From UBA11855 sp964591705 (GTDB lineage Archaea > Thermoproteota > Bathyarchaeia > Bathyarchaeales > Bathycorpusculaceae): DNA of 14,944 nt. How positions within the stretch are numbered: position 1 is the first letter of the stretch; every line of letters begins with the position of its first letter. The notes beneath the pieces were generated by a model. The model searched no databases. It was not told the origin of the DNA and saw nothing but the letters and a program-made list of their open reading frames with translations. Of the stretch, positions 5,509 through 13,591 are shown in pieces. The DNA is taken from assembly GCA_964591705.1 (NCBI GenBank), contig CAZQCX010000036.1, positions 1 through 14,944 of the forward strand. Direction: 5' to 3'. The position numbers and the translations under genes were made by a program.

Positions 5509-6447
5509 TTATGGTTGATTTCCACTGCGGGGCGGGTTTTTGGTTTCCTCTGCAGATTGAGTGCTAATCAACCTGTTTGTTTCAGTCACAGCCCTTATAG
5601 AAACTTCGAGCATATCGTCAGTCGGTTCCTTGGTTGTGAGGCGCTGAAAAACCAATCCGGGGGCAGTGAGAACTTTCATGATCGCGGAATCTCGATATTT
5701 ACCGCTCAGCCTCAGGAGCTCATAGGAGATCCCTGCGATGACAGGAATCAGCAACAGTCGGTAAGCCAGCCTGACACCGAATCCAAGGTCGGGCATTATT
5801 GAGAAGAGTGCGATGCTTATGATCACGACTATGAAGATGAAGGAGGTGCCGCAGCGTGGATGAAGACGTGAACAGCGTTTCACGTTTGCAACGTCCATTG
5901 GTGCGCTGGCTTCAAAAGCGTTGATGGCTTTGTGCTCAGCGCCGTGATACTGCAGGACTCTTCTGAATTCTCCCCATGATGACACAGCGACGAGATAGAG
6001 AAGGAACAGGGTCAAGCGCACGGCAGCTTCGACGATATTGAAAAGGATACCTGTCAAATTGAGAAGGGAGGTTAGCAGGAAAGGCGCAACAAAAAAGATT
6101 GCGGTGATCCCCAGGGCTAAAGCGATTGCAAGGGCGAATTCTTTGTACGTGAATTTTTCGCCTTCTTCTTCGATCGCCACGTTGGCAGAGAAAAACAGTC
6201 CTTTGAAGCCAAGGTACAGGGTTTCGATCATTCCGACTATTCCCCTAATGAAGGGTATGCTCAGTGCCTTGTAGCGTTCGGTAATCGAGTTTATGGGCTC
6301 GATGTTTGTCGCTATTTCTTTGTCGGGTTTCCTCACGCATAGAACCATGTGTTTTCGAGATCTGATCATTACGCCTTCTATCAGGGCTTGGCCTCCAAAG
6401 GCAAGAGAAGGTTCATTCTGACTCTTTTTCTGAAACATTTGTTTCAC
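5509..6447 (-). CDS. DUF1385 (YqhQ-like) polytopic membrane protein
   Basis: This 312-residue protein has the three hallmark motifs of DUF1385/COG3872: GGQALIEGVMIR (18-29), YHGAEHKAINAFE (167-179) and RCSRLHPRCGTSF (191-203), with hydrophobic spans at about 104-130, 134-157, 203-221 and 225-246. The conserved His, Glu and Cys residues led to the description 'predicted metal-dependent enzyme', but no reaction is established. The C-terminal 60 residues are polar. Its ATG overlaps the stop of the aconitase gene by four bases, so it is translated from the same messenger. The link to aconitase may be simple cotranscription. Confidence 0.9.
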   Translation of the reverse strand: MKQMFQKKSQNEPSLAFGGQALIEGVMIRSRKHMVLCVRKPDKEIATNIEPINSITERYKALSIPFIRGIVGMIETLYLGFKGLFFSANVAIEEEGEKFTYKEFALAIALALGITAIFFVAPFLLTSLLNLTGILFNIVEAAVRLTLFLLYLVAVSSWGEFRRVLQYHGAEHKAINAFEASAPMDVANVKRCSRLHPRCGTSFIFIVVIISIALFSIMPDLGFGVRLAYRLLLIPVIAGISYELLRLSGKYRDSAIMKVLTAPGLVFQRLTTKEPTDDMLEVSIRAVTETNRLISTQSAEETKNPPRSGNQP

Positions 6448-8369
6448 CTTGCGATTTCTTGTTTCTTCTTGACGACTGCGAGCTTGCCGCCTGCCATTAT
6501 CATTTCTTGCTCCAGTGGGCTAAGATCCAGCTCAACATCTATCGCTGTCTTTCGGGTTTTGTTTTTCAGATGGAGGTGCCGCGGTAAACCCAAAGTTTCC
6601 ATCTCTAGCGAGTCGCCCTGATAGATGAGTGAGTAGTCTTGTTTTCTCGCAAAGACCAAAGGGATGATTCCAAAGTTTACTAGGTTGGCGCGGTGTATTC
6701 TCGCAAAAGACTGCGCAAGAACTGCTCCAACTCTTAGGCATTTGGGAGCTAGAGCAGCATGTTCTCTCGACGAGCCTTGACCATAGTTCTCGCCTGCAAC
6801 TATGACTCCGCTTTCAACCTTTGTTGCGCGACTCGCGAAAGTTGCATCGACGCGGCAAAAAGTGTACTTGCTGATCTCTGGGATATTGCTCCGCAACGCC
6901 ATTATCTCGGAGCCTCCGGGCAAGATGTCGTCTGTCGATATGTTGTCTCCAAGTTTCAGCAAAACCTCGCCCCTTAGTGTTTTTGGCAAGGGTTGAAAAC
7001 TGGGGAGAGGCTTGATATTTGGACCGCGGACGATTTTTGTCATTGCCAATTTCTTTGATGGGAAGATGAACATGCCGTCATCCACCGATACTTTTTCCGG
7101 CATTGTGATCTTGGGGTAGTCTCCGATTTTCCTTGGGTCGGTGATCTCGCCGGCTAAAGCAGCTGCCACTGCTGTTTCTGGGCTGACCAGGTAGACTTGG
7201 GCGTCTTCTGTTCCGGATCTTCCCTTGAAATTGCGGTTGAATGTCCGAAGCGACACCCCTCCGCTTGGAGGAGCCTGACCGATGCCTATGCATGGTCCGC
7301 AGGCATTCTCTATTATCCTTGCTCCCGCCTTTATGAGGTGGATGAGGTCTCCGCTGGCTGCTAGATTTTCGAGAACTTGCCTTGAGCCAGGTGAAATCGT
7401 TAGGCTTACTCTTTCGTTTACTGTTTTTCCTTTCAGGAGTGCCGCGACTAGTTTCAGGTCACGCAGCGAACTGTTGGTGCAGCTTCCGATGCAGACTTGG
7501 TCGACTGGTTTGCCTTCGACTTGCGAGACGGTTTTTACGTTGTCTGGACTGTGCGGAAGCGCGATCATCGGCTCCACCTCGTCCAAGTCTATGTCGAGAA
7601 TTTGGCTGTATTGAGCGTTGGTGTCGGCTTTGATTTCTTTCCAGTCGTTTTCTCTTCCTTGGGCTTTCAGGAATGCGCGGGTTACTTTGTCTGAGGGAAA
7701 AACTGAGGTTGTTGCACCGGTTTCCGTTCCCATGTTGGTTATGGTTCCCCGTTCAGGAACGCTGAGCGTTTCAACCCCAGGACCGAAGTATTCGATGACC
7801 TTGTTCACTCCGCCTTTGACGGTGAGTTTCTGCAATATTCTCAGTATAACGTCTTTGGCAGATGAGAATGATCGAAGGGCGCCGTGCAACTTGACGCCGA
7901 GAATGTCTGGCATGTCAAGGTAGAACGATTCTCCAGCCATGGCGACGGCAACGTCTAGACCGCCGGCTCCGATTGCGAGGACTCCTGCCCCTCCAGCGTT
8001 TGGAGTGTGGCTATCGCTTCCGAGAAGGGTGCAGCCTGGTTTTGCGAAGCGTTCCAAGTAGACTTGATGTGAGATACCGTTACCGGGTCTTGAGAAAACT
8101 ATGCCATATTTGGCTGCGACGCTTTGTAGGTATCGGTGGTCGTCGGCGTTTCTGAAGTCGTTTTGGAGCGTGTTGTGGTCTACGAAGCTGAGGCTCAGTT
8201 GCGTCTTGACTCTCGTAGGGTTTATGGCTTCAAATTCGAGATAAGCCAGTGTGCCGGTGGAGTCTTGGGTCAGGGTGTGATCTATTCTTAGCGCGATTTG
8301 TTCGCCTGGTTCGATTTTCCCCTCAACCATGTGGGGCGCGATTATTCTTTTGGCAACGTTGTTGCTCAC
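6444..8369 (-). CDS. Aconitate hydratase, Aquifex-type
   Basis: The 641-residue protein isomerises citrate to isocitrate via cis-aconitate in the TCA cycle. The catalytic core contains DHNTL (64-68), LLGSDSHTPNAGG (115-127), and 4Fe-4S ligands C297 (GSCTNSS), C357 and C360 (ACGPCIG). The swivel domain follows after about 465, with GDNISTDDILPGG (474-486) and the substrate-binding GQGSSREHA (530-538). Length and domain order fit the shorter putative aconitase family first defined in Aquifex (TIGR01342 type), not the ~900-residue AcnA. Isopropylmalate or homoaconitate dehydratase is less likely, because those are usually two-subunit. The start is GTG at 8369 after AGGGA. It heads an operon with DUF1385 and diverges from alba across an inverted repeat. 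Confidence 0.93.
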   Translation of the reverse strand: MSNNVAKRIIAPHMVEGKIEPGEQIALRIDHTLTQDSTGTLAYLEFEAINPTRVKTQLSLSFVDHNTLQNDFRNADDHRYLQSVAAKYGIVFSRPGNGISHQVYLERFAKPGCTLLGSDSHTPNAGGAGVLAIGAGGLDVAVAMAGESFYLDMPDILGVKLHGALRSFSSAKDVILRILQKLTVKGGVNKVIEYFGPGVETLSVPERGTITNMGTETGATTSVFPSDKVTRAFLKAQGRENDWKEIKADTNAQYSQILDIDLDEVEPMIALPHSPDNVKTVSQVEGKPVDQVCIGSCTNSSLRDLKLVAALLKGKTVNERVSLTISPGSRQVLENLAASGDLIHLIKAGARIIENACGPCIGIGQAPPSGGVSLRTFNRNFKGRSGTEDAQVYLVSPETAVAAALAGEITDPRKIGDYPKITMPEKVSVDDGMFIFPSKKLAMTKIVRGPNIKPLPSFQPLPKTLRGEVLLKLGDNISTDDILPGGSEIMALRSNIPEISKYTFCRVDATFASRATKVESGVIVAGENYGQGSSREHAALAPKCLRVGAVLAQSFARIHRANLVNFGIIPLVFARKQDYSLIYQGDSLEMETLGLPRHLHLKNKTRKTAIDVELDLSPLEQEMIMAGGKLAVVKKKQEIAR

Positions 8370-8424
8370 GCGGGTTCCCTGCTTTCTTGCTTAGGAAAGA
8401 CCTCTTGGTGTTTGAATCTAACAG

Positions 8425-8453
8425 AGTGAGACAGGGCTGATTTAAGTCTCACT
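8425..8453. promoter_or_regulatory. Inverted repeat in the aconitase/alba divergent region
   Basis: AGTGAGAC (8425-8432) and GTCTCACT (8446-8453) form a perfect eight-base inverted repeat with a 13-base spacer. On the minus strand the spacer and right arm hold CTTAAATC, a TATA-like box about 70 bases before the aconitase start. The arrangement suits an operator for aconitase. The role is inferred. Confidence 0.4.
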
Positions 8454-8511
8454 GCTTGGATGTGGCTGGCTTTGCTTACGAGTTTTTGTCGGATTTATTA
8501 GGTAGCTTTCA

Positions 8512-8519
8512 CTATATTA
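8512..8519 (+). promoter_or_regulatory. alba: TATA-like box for alba
   Basis: CTATATTA, about 80-90 bases before the alba ATG, is the best TATA-like element on this strand, implying a leader of roughly 60 bases. Judged by eye only. Confidence 0.3.
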
Positions 8520-8601
8520 GCGGTAACATTCCGTGCTGCCGGAGAGATGGCATGGGATGCTACAGTGCAAAACAAAAGAAACTGAAGGAGTAGAAAAAAG
8601 A

Positions 8602-8886
8602 ATGGCACAATCTGACGTAATCTTCGTTGGAAACAAACCACCCATGAGCTATGTGCTCGCTATCATAACGGCTTTCTCAGGAGGCAACATCAAAGGAGTT
8701 ACGCTGAAAGCTAGGGGTCAGTCAATAACCACTGCAGTCGACGTTGCGGAAATTGCTCGACATCGGTTCATCAAGGATTTGAAAGTGAAACAGATCGACA
8801 TTGGCACGACTGAGATGCCCCCGAGAGAAGGCGAACAAAGGTCTAGAATGGTTTCAACGATAGAGATAACTCTGGCGAAAGAGTAA
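8602..8886 (+). CDS. alba: Alba, archaeal chromatin and RNA-binding protein
   Basis: The 94-residue product is a complete Alba domain. VIFVGNKPPMSYVLAIITAF (6-25) carries the lysine (K12) equivalent to the nucleic-acid-contacting, acetylated lysine of Sulfolobus Alba; KARGQSITTAVDVAEIARHRF (36-56) is the second hallmark, and PPREGEQRSRMVSTIEITL (73-91) forms the flexible hairpin and last strand. Alba dimers coat DNA and RNA. I start at ATG 8602 rather than the upstream in-frame ATG (8533), because MAQSDVIFVG is the normal family N-terminus and GAAGGAG lies 12 bases before it. A hairpin and T-tract terminator follows, so it is a single-gene unit. Confidence 0.96.
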   Translation: MAQSDVIFVGNKPPMSYVLAIITAFSGGNIKGVTLKARGQSITTAVDVAEIARHRFIKDLKVKQIDIGTTEMPPREGEQRSRMVSTIEITLAKE

Positions 8887-8925
8887 AACTGATTAGTGCG
8901 TCGAGAGAACTGGAATCAGCTCTCC

Positions 8926-8978
8926 AAGAATTCGGTTGAATTCTTAGCGAAGCGTTTTTTTCCATTTTTCTTTTTTTG
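8926..8978 (+). terminator. Hairpin plus T-tract terminator after alba
   Basis: AAGAATTC (8926-8933) pairs with GAATTCTT (8938-8945) over a GGTT loop. Three T-runs follow (8955-8961, 8965-8969, 8971-8977). T-tracts alone can end archaeal transcription. Confidence 0.7.
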
Positions 8979-9002
8979 TGGAATCCTTAAAACGGTGTAG
9001 GA

Positions 9003-9010
9003 TTATATAG
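9003..9010 (+). promoter_or_regulatory. TATA-like box for the polyferredoxin/NosD operon
   Basis: TTATATAG sits about 50 bases before the ATG at 9059, directly after the alba terminator, suggesting a start of transcription near 9030-9035. Confidence 0.45.
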
Positions 9011-9058
9011 TCTGTTGTTCAGCCGCTCGAATGGGCATCGGGAGATCCTGGGGTAGAA

Positions 9059-10699
9059 ATGATGGGTAGGCGGTTCAGACTCGCCTTTGTGCTTGCAGTT
9101 TTAGTGTTGGTTTTTCTTGTTCGGTCAGCCGATGCTTGTTATAGTCCCCATATATCGGCTAACATCAGCAGGACTGACGTCAGCCTGAATGATTCGGTGA
9201 CGATAGCGGGGCGGATTTGTCCTCCCGCGGACAATGTCAGCGTCAGGGTGACTTTTACTAGGCCTGATTATTCTTGGATAGATCGGTATGTTCTGGCGGA
9301 TAACGAAACTGGCGAGTTCGTTTTGACGCAAAACCTTGACATGGCGGGATACTGGAATATTTTTCCTATTTATGGTCACATGTGTGACAGGTTGTTTGCC
9401 AACGTTACTGACCCGTCGGCAGATCCTGATGTTTCGCCAGCAGTCAAGCCGAATTTGCCTCCGAACAGGATCAATTATTCCGTCTTGACCGCAACTGTCG
9501 CGATAGTCGGTGGGGGGGTTGCGGCTTTGGTTGCGGGTGCGAGGAAGAAAACTGTGAATGTCAGTTCGCTCAGGCTTTTCGTGCAGATAGTTTTTGTCTT
9601 CCTTCTTTTCGTGGGCATTTTCATTGATCACCAGAACATGCCTTGGCCTGCTGAGCAGATCGCTCCTCACGAGGTCTTGGTTGCGACAAGCGCGCTGGGC
9701 GTGGGTATGCCTGACGGTTTGCCGGTGCCGGTGTTTGGATGTTACTATCCGTGTGGGAGGACTGTTACGTGTGCCTTGTGGCAGATTCAGGCTTACATTT
9801 ATCCGTTCTGGGAGGCGGGGCGCGGTTGGGGGGTGGACTATGATTCGACTGGGATAGCCCGGTTAGCAGTGGTTTTTGGCGGTGTCGTTCTTGCTTCGGT
9901 TGTTCTTGGGCGGCTTTGGTGTGGTTGGGTGTGTCCCTTTGGTTTGTATATGGACCTTGTGACGTGGTTGAGGAAGGCTTTGAAGATGAAGTACCGAGTT
10001 GTTTCGGATAATGTCAATGTGAAGCTTCATCAGCTCAGCTATGTCATAATGGCTGTGATCTTAGTGTTGAGTGTCATTCTTGCGTCTGAAGCTTTGGCAG
10101 GTGTTCAGTTGGTTCCTGGGACTGAGAGAGGAGGTTTTGTTTACACGTATTTTGCGACTCCGTTCTGTCAGGTCTGTCCTATGAAGCCTTTGTGTGTTCT
10201 TGCGCAGGGGGCTGTCGGAATCATCAGGTTCGAGTGGCTTGTGGGTCCAACTGCTGGTGAATTCTACCAGTTGGGTTGGTATTTGACATCGATCAACTTG
10301 ATGGGGTTAGGTTTAGTCACTGCAACGGGATTCTTTTTCAAGCGTTCTTGGTGTCGGATCTGCCCGCTGGGAGGGTTGATCGCGGTTTTCAACAGGTTCA
10401 AGCCTTTCAAGTGGATCTCTGGAGTGCGCTTGGATAAAGTTGAGGAGAAATGCACGAAATGTGGCATCTGCAAGAGGGTTTGTCCGACTCAGGTTAAGGA
10501 AGTTTATGAGTTGAAGGGCGGGGACGTGGCGACATCTAGCTGTATTCTGTGCTTGAGGTGTGTCGAGATGTGCCCCGAGGAAGGGTGTTTGAGTTTTAGA
10601 GTTGCAGGAAAGACGGCGTTCAAGTCTCGCAATTGGCTGGATAACAAGCCATTTTGGGATAGTAGAAAAGATGAATGGGTCAAGTCAAACTCTCAGTAG
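9059..10699 (+). CDS. NapH-like membrane polyferredoxin with exported N-terminal beta domain
   Basis: The 546-residue protein starts with a signal sequence (to about 26), then an exported beta-rich domain (27-135) resembling an Ig-like fold, with C27, C54 and C109. After a membrane helix (143-160) comes a NapH/NosR/CcoG-type polytopic core: spans near 171-189, 266-284, 325-345 and 408-427, CxxxCP motifs at C288/C292 and C432-C435P, and FCQVCPMKPLC (369-379). The cytosolic C-terminus has two classic 4Fe-4S motifs, C465/468/471/475P and C495/498/501/505P. Family members pass electrons across the membrane to exported reductases or maturation factors. The partner here is unknown; C228/C232/C238 form an extra exposed cluster. 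It overlaps the NosD-like gene by 29 bases. Confidence 0.85.
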   Translation: MMGRRFRLAFVLAVLVLVFLVRSADACYSPHISANISRTDVSLNDSVTIAGRICPPADNVSVRVTFTRPDYSWIDRYVLADNETGEFVLTQNLDMAGYWNIFPIYGHMCDRLFANVTDPSADPDVSPAVKPNLPPNRINYSVLTATVAIVGGGVAALVAGARKKTVNVSSLRLFVQIVFVFLLFVGIFIDHQNMPWPAEQIAPHEVLVATSALGVGMPDGLPVPVFGCYYPCGRTVTCALWQIQAYIYPFWEAGRGWGVDYDSTGIARLAVVFGGVVLASVVLGRLWCGWVCPFGLYMDLVTWLRKALKMKYRVVSDNVNVKLHQLSYVIMAVILVLSVILASEALAGVQLVPGTERGGFVYTYFATPFCQVCPMKPLCVLAQGAVGIIRFEWLVGPTAGEFYQLGWYLTSINLMGLGLVTATGFFFKRSWCRICPLGGLIAVFNRFKPFKWISGVRLDKVEEKCTKCGICKRVCPTQVKEVYELKGGDVATSSCILCLRCVEMCPEEGCLSFRVAGKTAFKSRNWLDNKPFWDSRKDEWVKSNSQ

Positions 10700-11615
10700 G
10701 CTGGCAATGGTGGTGTTGCTGGTCGCTTTGGTTCTGTCTGCTTCCTTAGTGAACAACGCGAAGGCTGAATCGGTTAGATCAAGGGTCTTGATTCGTTCAG
10801 ATGGGACAATCAGTCCGGACGATGCGCCTATCAGGCGGATGGGGGATGTTTATACTTTCACGGGAAATGTTTACGCTGAAATTTCGGTTCAGAGGAGCAA
10901 CATCATCATTGATGGCGGGGGCTACACGCTTCAGGGAACCTTCAATGGGACGAATGAGTCAGCTTTCATGATAGGTCAGGGTCCAGATCAGGTCTCGAAC
11001 GACACTAAGGTTCCGTGGTCGATTGGCATTGATTTGGCTTTTCCCCAGGTAACGGGTTTGACGGTGAGGAACCTGAACATAAAGAACTTCAGTATAGGCA
11101 TGTATGTTTGGACCGAGAATAATGTGGTAGCTGGAAATGCCATTACGGATACGATTGTGGGCGTATTGCTTTCTGGCTCAAACAACACTATCTCTCGAAA
11201 TTATGTGGCTAGAAATAAGGAGGGAATTTTCTTTGGTTGGAGTGAAGGCGGAAAGATTCCGTCAACGATAGTCATTAGTGGCAATTCGTTCGACAGGAAT
11301 GAGCGACATATCAGTGGCTGTGTGTGTAAGGATTATAACATGACGGAGACACCGCATTACTGGGACAATGGCAAGGAGGGCAATTACTGGTCAGATTACG
11401 TTGGTGTTGACAGTGACCTTGATGGCATCGGAGACACGCCGTATGTTATTGATGTTTTGAATCAGGATCGGTTTCCTTTGATGCGGAGTCCTGTGAATCC
11501 GCCAGCTGTTGCTTTTAGATTCCCAGTTGAACTGGCTACGGCTATTGTGGTGTTGATGGTTGTGGCCGCAGTTGTTGTGGTTCAAAGAAGAAGAGTGTTG
11601 AAGAGGACAACTTGA
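10671..11615 (+). CDS. NosD-like beta-helix surface protein with C-terminal membrane anchor
   Basis: From ATG 10671 the product is 314 residues: signal peptide (11-32), a right-handed parallel beta-helix of NosD/pectate-lyase type (about 70-210) with repeats such as NIIIDGGGYTLQG (77-89), GLTVRNLNIKNFSIGMYVW (129-147) and NNTISRNYVARNKEGIFF (171-188), then NYWSDYVGVDSDLDGIGDTP (238-257), an Asp-rich calcium-binding loop typical of archaeal NosD-like proteins. A membrane helix (286-305) with the basic tail RRRVLKR anchors it outside the cell. The start lies inside the polyferredoxin gene, so translation is probably coupled. NosD in the nos system helps copper-site maturation of nitrous oxide reductase; no reductase gene is present here. 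C217 and C219 are a possible CxC metal site. Confidence 0.85.
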   Translation: MNGSSQTLSRLAMVVLLVALVLSASLVNNAKAESVRSRVLIRSDGTISPDDAPIRRMGDVYTFTGNVYAEISVQRSNIIIDGGGYTLQGTFNGTNESAFMIGQGPDQVSNDTKVPWSIGIDLAFPQVTGLTVRNLNIKNFSIGMYVWTENNVVAGNAITDTIVGVLLSGSNNTISRNYVARNKEGIFFGWSEGGKIPSTIVISGNSFDRNERHISGCVCKDYNMTETPHYWDNGKEGNYWSDYVGVDSDLDGIGDTPYVIDVLNQDRFPLMRSPVNPPAVAFRFPVELATAIVVLMVVAAVVVVQRRRVLKRTT

Positions 11616-11623
11616 GCTTTGAC

Positions 11624-12487
11624 TCAGGCTGTGTTTTTGGGCGTTTGCTCTTTTATCTTGGCTTCGATGGTTTTGACCAAGTCTTCTATGGCTTTTGAAG
11701 GTGGGGATTCAGGGTTTGCGAGAACGAATGGAATGCCTTTGTCAGAGGCTGCGCTGATTTCGGGGGTTATTGGGATTTCTCCGAGGAAGGGTACGTTTGC
11801 TTCTTCTGCCAGTTTTTTTCCGGCTCCTTTTTGGAATATGGCGAATCTGTCTCCGCAGGTTGGGCAGACGAAGGCGCTCATGTTTTCGATGATGCCCAGT
11901 ACTCGTATGTTCATTCTCTCGGTGAAGGTTATGGATTTCCTTACCACTGCTCGCGAAAGGTCTGAGGGTATGGTGATGATGATTGCGCCATCGATTTCGG
12001 GCAGAAGTTGTGCGATGCTGAGAGCCTCATCGCCTGTTCCTGGAGGCAGATCGATGATCAGGAAGTCGAGTTCGCCCCATACGATGTCTGTTAGCAGTTG
12101 TCTTATTGCTTTGATTTTGAGGGGTCCGCGCCATATTGTTGGGGTTTTCTCTTCTGGCAATATGAAATCCATTGAGACGACTCTTATTCCCTGCGGGTTC
12201 AAGACTGGGAAGGCGCCTGGTGGTCCAGTCTTCATTTGGCGTCCTGTGAGTCCGAGCAGTCGGGGGACGCTTGGTCCGTGAACATCTGCGTCGAGAATGC
12301 CTACTCTGTACCCTTTCTTGGCGAGTGTTGCTGCGATGTTTACGGCTACGGTGCTCTTTCCTACGCCGCCTTTTCCGCTTATTATGGCTATTTTGTGTTT
12401 GATCTTGCTCATTTTTGTTCTCATGAGGGTTTGCTGTTTCAGTGGTTGGGTTTTGTTTTTTGAGGTTTCATTTGCTTGCTGGGTCAT
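11624..12487 (-). CDS. Mrp/NBP35-family iron-sulfur cluster carrier ATPase
   Basis: The 287-residue P-loop protein is an Mrp/ApbC/NBP35 ATPase that assembles 4Fe-4S clusters and passes them to apoproteins. It shows the deviant Walker A SGKGGVGKST (37-46), the DADVHGPSVPRLLGL segment (66-80), DLPPGTGDE (146-154), and the cluster-bridging CxxC C208/C211 (VCPTCGD). The first 26 residues are a polar extension before MSKIKHKIAIIS; an in-frame ATG at M22 or M26 could be the start instead, although the long form is plausible for archaea. No N-terminal ferredoxin motif or DUF59 domain is fused. It diverges from the threonine dehydratase across an 18-base palindrome, and converges on the NosD gene with only 8 bases between stops. 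Confidence 0.93.
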   Translation of the reverse strand: MTQQANETSKNKTQPLKQQTLMRTKMSKIKHKIAIISGKGGVGKSTVAVNIAATLAKKGYRVGILDADVHGPSVPRLLGLTGRQMKTGPPGAFPVLNPQGIRVVSMDFILPEEKTPTIWRGPLKIKAIRQLLTDIVWGELDFLIIDLPPGTGDEALSIAQLLPEIDGAIIITIPSDLSRAVVRKSITFTERMNIRVLGIIENMSAFVCPTCGDRFAIFQKGAGKKLAEEANVPFLGEIPITPEISAASDKGIPFVLANPESPPSKAIEDLVKTIEAKIKEQTPKNTA

Positions 12488-12529
12488 TGAGGGTCACTTG
12501 GGGCGAGGGGTTTTACTCTAGCTTGTTTT

Positions 12530-12547
12530 AGCTTCTATAAAGAAGCT
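12530..12547. promoter_or_regulatory. Palindrome with TATAAA at its centre between mrp-like and threonine dehydratase genes
   Basis: AGCTTC (12530-12535) and GAAGCT (12542-12547) flank TATAAA exactly. It sits about 50 bases before each divergent start, so a protein bound there would cover the TATA-like element. Function is inferred. Confidence 0.4.
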
Positions 12548-12598
12548 TTGCTGCTGATGGCCTTGGCGAATGTTCTTAAAGCTTGAGCGCAGTCGGTA

Positions 12599-13591
12599 AT
12601 GTTGATGTTTATGGTTACTCTGGAGACTATTCAGAAGGCTAGGAAGGACATTGGAGCCTTGGTGGAGCAGACGCCGCTTGTTTGCTCAGATTTCTTGAGC
12701 AGGTTGTCGGGTGCTAGTGTCTTCTTGAAGTTGGAGAACTTGCAGGTGACGAAGTCGTTCAAGCCGCGGGGAGCCGTGAACAAATTGTTGCATTTGACTG
12801 CTGAGGAGGAGGACCGTGGGATAATCACGGCTTCAGCGGGCAATCATGGTCAGGCGGTTGCGTATGCAGCGCAGAAGCTGGGTTTGCCTGCGAAGGTGGT
12901 TGTGCCCAAAACCACGCCGCGTGTGAAGGTTGAGGGCATACGGAGATTTGGCGCGGAGCTTGTTTTATCCGGGGAGAGTTATGATGAGGCTGAAAACGTG
13001 GCTAAGAGCATGGCTCGTAGAGATGGATGCGCCTATGTTTCGCCTTATGACGATGAGCTCATTATTTCTGGGCATGGCACTGTTGGTTTGGAAATATTCG
13101 AGGCTTTGCCTCAAGTGGATGTTGTGGTTGTGCCTGTAGGGGGAGGGGGGTTGATTTCTGGCGTTAGCATTGCGGTTAAGAGTTTGAAGCCGGAGGTGGA
13201 GATTGTGGGTGTTCAATCTGAGGCTTCGCCTGTGATGTATGAGAGCCTCAGGACGGGGAGAATAGTCGAGGTTGCGAAGGCGAAGACCGTTGCGGAGGGG
13301 CTTTCGGGCGGCATCGAGAAGGGTGCTTTGACCTTCGAGATCGCTAGGCACTGCATTGACAGGATGCTGCTTGTGAAGGAGTCTACGATTCGCCGTGCTG
13401 TCTATTTGCTTTGGGTTCATGACAAGCAGGTTGTTGAGGGTTCGGGAGCTGCGACGATAGCGCCGATTCTGGCAGACGGGGCATTGTTCAAGGGCAAGAC
13501 GGTGGTCTGTCTGATCACTGGTGGTAACATTGACGATGGTTTGTTTCGAGAGATATTGGCTTCTGAGGGGACGCGCTATTCGAGTTTGTAG
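12599..13591 (+). CDS. Threonine ammonia-lyase (threonine dehydratase), short form without ACT domain
   Basis: The 330-residue protein is a fold-type II PLP enzyme that deaminates threonine to 2-oxobutanoate (and often serine), feeding isoleucine synthesis or catabolism. Visible elements: KSFKPRGA (52-59) with K55 as Schiff-base lysine, SAGNHGQ (79-85) contacting substrate, phosphate-binding GGGG at 181-184, and the C-terminal CLITGGN. There is no ACT regulatory domain, so it is the TdcB-like or serine-racemase-like length and probably not inhibited by isoleucine through such a domain. Three in-frame ATGs (12599, 12605, 12611) are possible starts. It overlaps the adenosine-specific kinase gene tail to tail by 16 bases. 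Serine racemase activity cannot be excluded. Confidence 0.92.
   Translation: MLMFMVTLETIQKARKDIGALVEQTPLVCSDFLSRLSGASVFLKLENLQVTKSFKPRGAVNKLLHLTAEEEDRGIITASAGNHGQAVAYAAQKLGLPAKVVVPKTTPRVKVEGIRRFGAELVLSGESYDEAENVAKSMARRDGCAYVSPYDDELIISGHGTVGLEIFEALPQVDVVVVPVGGGGLISGVSIAVKSLKPEVEIVGVQSEASPVMYESLRTGRIVEVAKAKTVAEGLSGGIEKGALTFEIARHCIDRMLLVKESTIRRAVYLLWVHDKQVVEGSGAATIAPILADGALFKGKTVVCLITGGNIDDGLFREILASEGTRYSSL

Noticed and set aside
5157..5567. 136-codon plus-strand frame overlapping the DUF454 gene
   Set aside because: It is in another frame of a convincing membrane protein, with low-complexity basic and serine-rich content and no domain.
8955..8977. T-rich tract as a possible origin or A/T-rich element
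   Set aside because: Its position after a hairpin behind alba is fully explained as a terminator.
9125..9670. 181-codon minus-strand frame across the polyferredoxin N-terminus
   Set aside because: The plus-strand signal peptide, beta domain and membrane helix explain this DNA; the antisense product is Arg- and His-rich without any motif.
12599..13591. Cystathionine beta-synthase or threonine synthase identity for the PLP enzyme
   Set aside because: The SFKPRGA, SAGNHGQ and GGGGLISG motifs and length match threonine dehydratase/serine racemase better.
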